From positions 1 to 64,000 of the forward strand of contig CAZXQO010000008.1 in the NCBI GenBank assembly GCA_964643075.1: 64,000 nt of DNA, in the 5' to 3' direction. The notes beneath the pieces are model-generated. The model saw nothing but the letters and a program-made list of their open reading frames with translations, did not search any database and had not been told where the DNA came from. Made by a program: the position numbers and the translations under genes. Below are positions 58,600 through 64,000 of this stretch, piece after piece. Origin of the DNA: Desulfocucumis sp964643075 (GTDB lineage: Bacteria > Bacillota > Desulfotomaculia > Desulfotomaculales > Desulfocucumaceae). The stretch's first letter is position 1; each line of letters starts with the position of its first letter.

Positions 58600-59286
58600 A
58601 TGATTCAACTTTATAATGTTTCAAAAATATATCCCAATGGGGTTAAGGCTTTAAACGATGTTACCCTGCAAATCCGCAAGGGGGAGTTTGTTTTTCTGGT
58701 GGGGCCCAGCGGTGCTGGAAAGTCCAGCCTGATTAAAATAATTTTCCGGGAAGAAACACCCTCCCGGGGGCAGGCGCTTTTTAACAGCAAGAACATAACC
58801 CGGCTGAAGGGCCGGGAAGTTCCACTGCTGCGCAGGAAAATAGGCATGATTTTTCAGGACTTCCGGCTGCTGCCCCAAAAAACCGTATTTGAAAACGTGG
58901 CTTTTGCTATGCAGGTAACCGGCTCGTCCCGTCGGGCCATCAGGGACAGGGTGCCTCTGGTGCTGTCCCAGGTGGGGCTGAAGGACAAGGCCGGGGTAAT
59001 GCCGGCCCAGCTATCCGGAGGTGAGCAGCAAAGGGTAGGCATCGCCCGGGCCATCGTAAATAACCCCGTGCTGATTATTGCCGACGAACCCACGGGTAAC
59101 CTGGACCCGGACACTTCCTGGGAATTGATGAACCTGTTTAATGAAATTAACAGTAAGGGGACCACCATATTGATGGCCACCCATGCCAGGGATATAGTGG
59201 ATGCTATGAAAAAAAGGGTACTTTCCATGACCGGCGGCCGGATTACGCGGGATGAGGAAAGCGGGGTTTACAGCAATGAATCTTAG
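58600..59286 (+). CDS. ftsE: Cell division ATP-binding protein FtsE
   Basis: A 228-residue ABC ATPase. Walker A is GPSGAGKSSLIK (about 36), Q-loop FQDF, signature LSGGEQQRVGIARAI (about 137) and Walker B LIIADEPTGNLDPD (about 158). The N-terminus (MIQLYNVSKIYPNGVKALND) is typical FtsE. It energises FtsX to switch on wall hydrolases at the cell surface. It overlaps ftsX by 11 bases. Confidence 0.96.
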   Translation: MIQLYNVSKIYPNGVKALNDVTLQIRKGEFVFLVGPSGAGKSSLIKIIFREETPSRGQALFNSKNITRLKGREVPLLRRKIGMIFQDFRLLPQKTVFENVAFAMQVTGSSRRAIRDRVPLVLSQVGLKDKAGVMPAQLSGGEQQRVGIARAIVNNPVLIIADEPTGNLDPDTSWELMNLFNEINSKGTTILMATHARDIVDAMKKRVLSMTGGRITRDEESGVYSNES

Positions 59287-60163
59287 CACCCTTTCCTACT
59301 ACTGGCGGGAGGCTTTTTCCTCCATGTTCCGCAACGCCTGGCTTTCCCTGGCCTCGGTGGGCACCGTGACTATCTCCCTGCTGATTTTGGGCATTTCCCT
59401 GCTACTGGTTATGAATGCCCAGGCTTTTACCAGGAGCCTGGAATCCGGGGTGGAAATCAGGGTCTTTTTGGATTCCGGTCTGTCCAAGGTCGATGTCAGG
59501 GACATGGAAAGGGAACTGAAAAAGACGCCGGGTATAGCCACGGTGGAATTCATAGCCAAGGAAGAAGCTCTGACAGAAATGAAAAAAAACCTGGGTGACC
59601 GGCAAGATATATTGGAAGGCCTGGAGGAGGAAAATCCACTGCCGGATGCCTTCCGGGTCAAGGCGGAAAAGGCTGATGATGTGCCTGCCCTGGCTGCTGA
59701 GTTGGAAAAGGTGAAGGGCGTAGACCAGATCAACTACGGTCGCGGTATGGTGGAAAAGCTGCTGGCTGTAATCAAATGGGTCCGGCTGGCCGGCGGCGGA
59801 CTGATCATAGTGCTGGGGGTGGCTGCCTTGCTGTTAATCTCCACTACCATCCGGCTATCTCTTTTCGCCCGCCGCAAGGAAATAGGGATCATGAAATACC
59901 TGGGGGCCACTAACTGGTTCGTGCGCTTTCCCTTCCTGCTGGAGGGAATGATTCTGGGCTGTACCGGCGCGGTCATAGCCTCGGCCCTGATTTACCTGGG
60001 TTATATATCGCTGGTGAACCGGCTGGATGAAGTGCTTCCCTTTGTTACCCTGGTTACAGACCGGGAAACTCTGTTGACGGTAATCGGAGCCCTGCTGGGG
60101 CTGGGAGTACTAGTTGGTATTCTGGGCAGCGCCTTTTCCATTAGGAAATTTTTAAAGGTTTAG
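59276..60163 (+). CDS. ftsX: Cell division membrane protein FtsX
   Basis: ATG 59276 overlaps the end of ftsE, the usual coupling; an upstream start at 59252 lies deeper in ftsE. The 295-residue protein has four membrane helices (about 21-45 and three in 165-295) and a large outer domain with the FtsX pattern VEIRVFLDSGLSKVDVRDME and GRGMVEKLLAVIKWVRLAGG. It links ATP use by FtsE to an outer hydrolase, probably the M23 protein encoded next. Confidence 0.95.
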   Translation: MNLSTLSYYWREAFSSMFRNAWLSLASVGTVTISLLILGISLLLVMNAQAFTRSLESGVEIRVFLDSGLSKVDVRDMERELKKTPGIATVEFIAKEEALTEMKKNLGDRQDILEGLEEENPLPDAFRVKAEKADDVPALAAELEKVKGVDQINYGRGMVEKLLAVIKWVRLAGGGLIIVLGVAALLLISTTIRLSLFARRKEIGIMKYLGATNWFVRFPFLLEGMILGCTGAVIASALIYLGYISLVNRLDEVLPFVTLVTDRETLLTVIGALLGLGVLVGILGSAFSIRKFLKV

Positions 60164-60165
60164 GA

Positions 60166-60194
60166 GGAAGCAAGGGGACGGTTCTCGTGCTTCC
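60166..60194. repeat. 29-bp palindromic repeat (exact inverse of 53057-53085)
   Basis: GGAAGCAAGGGGACGGTTCT and the rest of this 29-base stretch are the exact complement of the copy after prfB. It starts two bases after the ftsX stop. Confidence 0.9.
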
Positions 60195-60292
60195 CAGCAT
60201 GCCGCTTAAGCGGTACCATCAGACAATGAAAATTATATTTTCAGGACAGTAACAACAGTTTAAAGGTATAACGGTTTGGAGGTTTGATATCC

Positions 60293-61429
60293 TTGCGCAA
60301 CACCGGCTTTCATAAAAAGATCGCCCTTTTGATGACTGCTGTTTTCACGGCAACTACCCTTTGTACGGGCTCCGCCTGGGGCACCAGCCTGGAGCAGAAT
60401 CTCAAAGAAATCAGAAGTCAGCTGACCGAAAAAAAACAGCAGGTCAATGAGAAAAAAAAGGTTGTGCGCAGCTATGCCTCGCAGCTGGCGCTACTGAATG
60501 ATTCCATAGATTCCAGAGAACAGCAGATTGCTCAATTAAATAATAATCTTGATGCGGCTAAGTCAGGTTTGCAGAGGGCAGAAGTAGCTCTAAACGATGC
60601 ACGGGAGAGGCTGGAAGGGAGCAAAAAGGTTCTTGACCAGCGGGTGCGGGGCATGTATGTGGCTGGAAATGTCAGTTACCTGGAAATTTTGTTGGACGCC
60701 AATGATTTCGGCGACTTTGTCAACCGGCTGGATATGTTGAAAAGAGTAATTAACCGGGACGCCGGGATCGTTAAAAAAGTTAACGAAGAAAAGAAAGTGG
60801 TAGAAGAGCAAAAGGCTCAGTATGGCAACCGCGTGCAACTGATTGCCTCACTCCTGAACCAGCAGCAGCAGGCCAGGGATGAGTTGGCAACTAAAAAGTC
60901 TGCAAAGCAGGAGCTGATGAACCAGGCCAAGGAGGATCAGGAGCAGTTTGAAAGGGAAGCTGACCAGCTGGAAGTAAAAGAGCAGGCCATTATCAAGGAA
61001 ATGCTGAAAAAACAGCCAAATAGCACCCCGGCCAAGGGTACCGGTGTATTTAACTGGCCTGTTCCGGGGCATACAGCTATATCATCGCCTTTCGGCAGCA
61101 GGTATCATCCCATACTCAAATATGTACGCATGCACGATGGCATTGATATTCCCGCCCCCAGTGGCACAAAAGTAGTGGCGGCCCAGAACGGTACGGTGAT
61201 TAATGTGGGGACCATGAGCGGTTATGGTAAAGTCATCATGATTGACCACGGCGCCGGGCTGACCACCCTGTACGCTCATTTGTCCGCCCAGTCAGTTTCC
61301 AAAGGTCAGGAGGTAGTAAAAGGGCAGGCCATCGGCAAGGTCGGCAGCACAGGGATGTCCACCGGCCCGCACCTGCATTTCGGGGTGTATAAAAGCGGCA
61401 CTGCGGTTAATCCCTCGGGATACCTGTAA
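60293..61429 (+). CDS. EnvC-like coiled-coil murein hydrolase activator / M23 peptidase
   Basis: TTG 60293 lies nine bases after TTTGGAGGT; a TTG at 60284 touches that site. The 378-residue protein has a signal peptide (about 8-30, ending CTGSAWG) and a long coiled coil (about 32-240). A C-terminal LytM/M23 domain (about 260-378) has the zinc residues in HDGIDIPAPSGT and HLHFGVYK and the YAHL segment. Because it follows ftsEX it is the likely effector that FtsX activates. Key M23 ligands look intact, so it may cleave peptide cross-links itself. Confidence 0.93.
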   Translation: MRNTGFHKKIALLMTAVFTATTLCTGSAWGTSLEQNLKEIRSQLTEKKQQVNEKKKVVRSYASQLALLNDSIDSREQQIAQLNNNLDAAKSGLQRAEVALNDARERLEGSKKVLDQRVRGMYVAGNVSYLEILLDANDFGDFVNRLDMLKRVINRDAGIVKKVNEEKKVVEEQKAQYGNRVQLIASLLNQQQQARDELATKKSAKQELMNQAKEDQEQFEREADQLEVKEQAIIKEMLKKQPNSTPAKGTGVFNWPVPGHTAISSPFGSRYHPILKYVRMHDGIDIPAPSGTKVVAAQNGTVINVGTMSGYGKVIMIDHGAGLTTLYAHLSAQSVSKGQEVVKGQAIGKVGSTGMSTGPHLHFGVYKSGTAVNPSGYL

Positions 61430-61559
61430 AAGTAGGCGCACATTTCCGTGCCTTTCCATTTTGTTGTAATCGGCAGCGGGTTGTTGTAGTATAATATAGT
61501 AGCAAGTCCATTGGCAATTGATGCTGGGGACAGACCTGCAAACGGAAAGGTGGAGCATT

Positions 61560-62729
61560 TTGTATTACGGCAGAAATGGTTATAGTAGCAATAAAGGCCG
61601 GTGGTTGACCGGCCTTGCTGTAGTTTTTCTGGGTATTGCACTGATTTCCGGCTGGCTGCTGGTAAAGAATCAAAAGCATTTCGGCAATTTGTTTCAGGTG
61701 ATTTCTCTGGTGCGCAATCAGTATCTTTATAAAACCGATTCCACGATTATGGTGGACGGGGCTATTAAGGGGATGGTTGAAGCGCTGGGGGACCCCTACT
61801 CAGTATATCTTGAGCCTAAAACATACTCCCAGTTGCAGGAGCAAATCAGGGGCTCATTCGGCGGGTTGGGTATACTGGTGGGGGTTAAGGACGACTACCT
61901 CACCGTGGCCAGGACCTACCGAAATACCCCGGCCTATGAGAAGGGAATCACCGCCGGGGATATCATCACCAGGATCGGGGAAAGGGACGCCAAGGGTATT
62001 GACCTGGAAACCGCCGTTCAGTTGATGCGGGGTCCGGTGGGAACGAAAGTTTCCCTCACTCTGGTGCGTCAGGGCCAGGGAAAGCCGTCGTTGAAGGTGC
62101 TGACCCGGCGGGAAATTAGTGTGCCTACTGTGGAGGCCAAAATGTTACCGGATAACATAGGCTATATCATTATTTCTCAGTTTTCCGAAAAGACCCCGGA
62201 GGAAATACAGCGTGCCCTGGGCGATTTGAAAGCCGGCGGGCTGCACGGGATCCTTCTGGACCTGCGGGATAACCCTGGGGGAGAACTGCAGTCGGTGGTG
62301 AAGGTGGCCGGCAATTTTGTGCCCAAGGGGCCGGTGGTTTATATAGAATACCGCAGCGGCAAGACAGAGGAGCTTCCTGCTCAGGGCAACAACCTGGGGC
62401 TGCCTCTGGTGGTGCTGGTCAACGAGGGCAGCGCTAGCGCCGCTGAGATACTGGCCGGGGCCATCAAGGATACCCATGCCGGAACTCTGGTTGGCCATAA
62501 GACTTTCGGCAAGGGTGTGGTTCAGACCGTATTCGAGCTGGACAATGGGGCCGGGCTTAAGCTCACCACCGCCCGCTACCTTACCCCGGGCAAGCACGAT
62601 ATCAATAAAAAGGGGATTATTCCAGACGTGGAGGTAGGGCAGGACGATCCCAGGGAAAAGACGGACAAACAGTTTGACAGGGGGCTGGAAATATTGAAAA
62701 AAATTATTAAGGGCAAGGCAGCTGCCTGA
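61560..62729 (+). CDS. S41 C-terminal processing peptidase
   Basis: TTG 61560 lies seven bases after AAAGGTGG; the frame is open from 61518. The 389-residue protein has an N-terminal membrane helix (about 13-34), a PDZ domain (about 85-170, SFGGLGILVGVKDDYLTVAR) and the S41 domain with catalytic Ser in VNEGSASAAEILAGAI (about 300) and Lys in GHKTFGKGVVQT. Such proteases trim or degrade exported proteins and often follow ftsEX-envC in Firmicutes. Confidence 0.94.
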   Translation: MYYGRNGYSSNKGRWLTGLAVVFLGIALISGWLLVKNQKHFGNLFQVISLVRNQYLYKTDSTIMVDGAIKGMVEALGDPYSVYLEPKTYSQLQEQIRGSFGGLGILVGVKDDYLTVARTYRNTPAYEKGITAGDIITRIGERDAKGIDLETAVQLMRGPVGTKVSLTLVRQGQGKPSLKVLTRREISVPTVEAKMLPDNIGYIIISQFSEKTPEEIQRALGDLKAGGLHGILLDLRDNPGGELQSVVKVAGNFVPKGPVVYIEYRSGKTEELPAQGNNLGLPLVVLVNEGSASAAEILAGAIKDTHAGTLVGHKTFGKGVVQTVFELDNGAGLKLTTARYLTPGKHDINKKGIIPDVEVGQDDPREKTDKQFDRGLEILKKIIKGKAAA

Positions 62730-62780
62730 ACTGTGGAATAATTTTTTCAGTTGACAGCCTTTTGAACAGGGGTCTATAAT

Positions 62781-62841
<61 letters not shown>

Positions 62842-62879
62842 GAACGACTCATTTTCTAAAAGATTTGGAGGTGGCCGGG

Positions 62880-63071
62880 ATGTGTGAAGCGAATGCTTAT
62901 ATGCGCCAGTCGGGAAAGGAAGAATTGTTCCTGGAGATGGTGGATAAGGTGCTGCCCCATGAGGACGGTCTGGTGCTGGAGGATATTTTCGGGCGCCGTA
63001 AGATTGTCAAGGCCAGGATAGCCGAATTGGCGCTGGTAGACCACAAGATTATACTGGAAAAGGAAGAATAA
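62880..63071 (+). CDS. cooT: CooT-family small nickel-binding protein
   Basis: ATG 62880 follows GGAGGTGG. The 63-residue protein begins MCEANAYM and has the CooT family pattern (VLPHEDGLVLEDIFGRRKIV; KARIAELALVDHKIILEKEE). CooT of Rhodospirillum binds nickel through the N-terminal Met-Cys and helps mature CO dehydrogenase. No CODH gene is in the window, so a general metal role is inferred from the family. A good terminator follows. Confidence 0.88.
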   Translation: MCEANAYMRQSGKEELFLEMVDKVLPHEDGLVLEDIFGRRKIVKARIAELALVDHKIILEKEE

Positions 63072-63080
63072 TAGTTTTAT

Positions 63081-63103
63081 AAAAGGGCGCAAGCCCTTTT
63101 TTT
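63081..63103 (+). terminator. Terminator after cooT
   Basis: AAAAGGGC (63081-63088) pairs with GCCCTTTT (63093-63100) around GCAA, followed by T. Confidence 0.9.
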
Positions 63104-63283
63104 GTTCCAAGCGCATGAAAAAACGTCAAAATGTAGACACTTTCTAGCAGGTTTTGTACGGTTGGTTGAAAAGGGAGATAGAATTTATTTTTATCACTGA
63201 AGGTGCTTTATGGCAAATGCAGAATATTTTTCATTAAAGGTGTTTCAGTCGAGTTGAGGACTTGTAATTAAGGGGTTGGCGCT

Positions 63284-63853
63284 GTGACTGTGCTTCGTTT
63301 TATAAGTTCCAATGAAAACAAAATTTCCGAGTACAGGGAGTTGCTGCAGCCGGTTGAATTCATTCCCCTGCAGCTGACCATACGGGAAACGTTCAGCGAC
63401 GATCCCAGGGATGTGGTCCGGGAGAAACTGTTAAAGGCTTATGAAATGAAAAGGGCGCCGCTTTTTGTGGACCATACGGGCCTGTTTATTGAGGAACTGG
63501 GCGGTATGCCCGGCCCTTTTACTCAGCTGTTTTGGAAGCGATTACAGGCTGAGGGCATTTTAAATCTTCTGGCTTGTAAGGATAATCGCCGGGCACTGGC
63601 CATAACAACCATTGGTTACTGTGACGGCAGGCGCATATACTTTTTCGAAGGTGAAATAAGCGGCTCTGTCGCCCGCGAGCTGGCGGGCAGTCCTTCCACC
63701 TGGATGTGCCTTTTTATCCCGGAAGGTTTTGACGTTACCATGGCCGAAATAACCCCGGAACAGAAAAACTTCGTCTCTCACCGCAGGCGGGCAGCGGAAG
63801 AGTTTAAAAAGTTTTTACAGAATCCCGGAGGTATTGCTTACAGTGTACGATAA
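63284..63853 (+). CDS. HAM1/ITPase-like protein (divergent; KomB-like candidate)
   Basis: A 189-residue protein of the non-canonical purine NTP pyrophosphatase (HAM1/RdgB) family starting at GTG 63284. Visible family marks are SSNENKISEYRELL at the N-terminus (usual SGNxxKxxE), FVDHTGLFIEELGGMPGPFT (usual EDSGLxVxALxGxPG, about 67-86) and FVSHRRRAAEEF near the end. The usual GFGYDPIF segment is replaced by STWMCLF (about 146), though IPEGFDVTMAEI after it is normal. The purine pocket may thus be altered. The stop overlaps the start of a SIR2-like gene. In the described Kongming antiphage system a HAM1-like protein (KomB) and a SIR2-like protein (KomC) form one complex. House-cleaning NTP hydrolysis is the alternative. 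Confidence 0.85.
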   Translation: MTVLRFISSNENKISEYRELLQPVEFIPLQLTIRETFSDDPRDVVREKLLKAYEMKRAPLFVDHTGLFIEELGGMPGPFTQLFWKRLQAEGILNLLACKDNRRALAITTIGYCDGRRIYFFEGEISGSVARELAGSPSTWMCLFIPEGFDVTMAEITPEQKNFVSHRRRAAEEFKKFLQNPGGIAYSVR

Positions 63854-64000
63854 ATCTTATGATAAAATTATGGACGAGCTGGCTCAGGAGATAAGGGGCA
63901 AAAAGATAATACCGTTTGTCGGTGCGGGCATGTCTAAAAATCTTGGACTGCCTGGCTGGGAGGCCATGATCGATCTGGTGGCCCGGGATCTCGAAATTGA
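63843..64000 (+). CDS. SIR2-like protein, N-terminal part (cut by window end; KomC-like candidate)
   Basis: The frame from GTG 63843 runs to the window end. GGAGGT at 63825-63830 can serve as ribosome site, about 12 bases away. The visible 52 residues include MDELAQEIRGKKIIPFVGAG then MSKNLGLPGWEAMI, the N-terminal NAD-binding motif of SIR2-like domains (FVGAGxS). Many defence proteins use such domains to destroy NAD when a phage is sensed. It overlaps the HAM1-like gene by 11 bases, so the two are made together. Total length and any other domains lie outside the window. Confidence 0.85.
   Translation, partial: MYDKSYDKIMDELAQEIRGKKIIPFVGAGMSKNLGLPGWEAMIDLVARDLEI

Overview
The window looks like a chromosomal segment of an anaerobic, spore-forming, Gram-positive Firmicute of the Desulfotomaculum/Pelotomaculum (Peptococcaceae) type. 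The evidence is four S-layer-homology (SLH) proteins with the matching wall-pyruvylation enzyme CsaB, an LCP ligase, TagO, a YlmC/YmxH-type PRC-barrel protein, the order csp-hpf-secA-prfB, and a CooT-like protein. The genus is inferred from gene content only. No rRNA, tRNA or CRISPR array was recognised.

Layout. Positions 1-10,260 hold a plus-strand surface-glycan cluster: a sugar epimerase, a ThDP enzyme, a GtrA/GtrB pair, a broken membrane glycosyltransferase with a LamG domain, a GT4 transferase and ManC. Much of it (about 3-8 kb) is visibly AT-rich and may have been acquired. Positions 10,276-15,567 carry two divergent SLH proteins, one of them an unusual subtilase. Positions 15,729-18,374 are a toxin-antitoxin island: VapBC-like, two YefM/ParE-like pairs and a decayed MNT/HEPN pair. 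Positions 18,542-23,072 hold mixed genes: a DUF362 protein, a deleted retropepsin-like protein, and an SMR protein next to a GT39 transferase. Positions 23,258-39,253 form a second envelope region: a UbiA-type phosphoribosyltransferase, TagA/WecG, CsaB, LCP, a HepT/MntA toxin-antitoxin pair, O-antigen ligase, two glycosyltransferases, a nucleotide-sugar dehydrogenase, FabZ, TagO, GalU and GalE. An SLH-FecR protein follows (39,742-42,879). The right third is mostly housekeeping: metK, a GGDEF protein, comF, csp, hpf, secA, prfB, yitT, split transketolase, another SLH protein, ftsE-ftsX, an M23 hydrolase factor, an S41 protease and cooT.

The genes work together mainly in envelope building. GalU, GalE, ManC and the dehydrogenase make activated sugars. 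TagO, TagA and the glycosyltransferases build lipid-linked polymer. O-antigen ligase and LCP proteins polymerise or attach it. CsaB pyruvylates the wall polymer that SLH proteins bind. FtsEX with the M23 protein controls wall hydrolysis.

The most interesting locus is at the right edge: a divergent HAM1/ITPase-like gene (63,284-63,853) overlapped by the start of a SIR2-like gene (63,843 to beyond the end). This matches the KomB-KomC pairing of the Kongming antiphage system. Other notable points are a gtr-type transferase gene that becomes one exact 807-codon frame if two A bases are restored, a retropepsin-like protein that has lost its catalytic Asp, a subtilase with Glu where the catalytic His should be, a duplicated 99-bp toxin-antitoxin fragment, and a dispersed family of palindromes with the core GGGGACGGTTCT that also forms the end of one coding sequence and a tandem array before metK.
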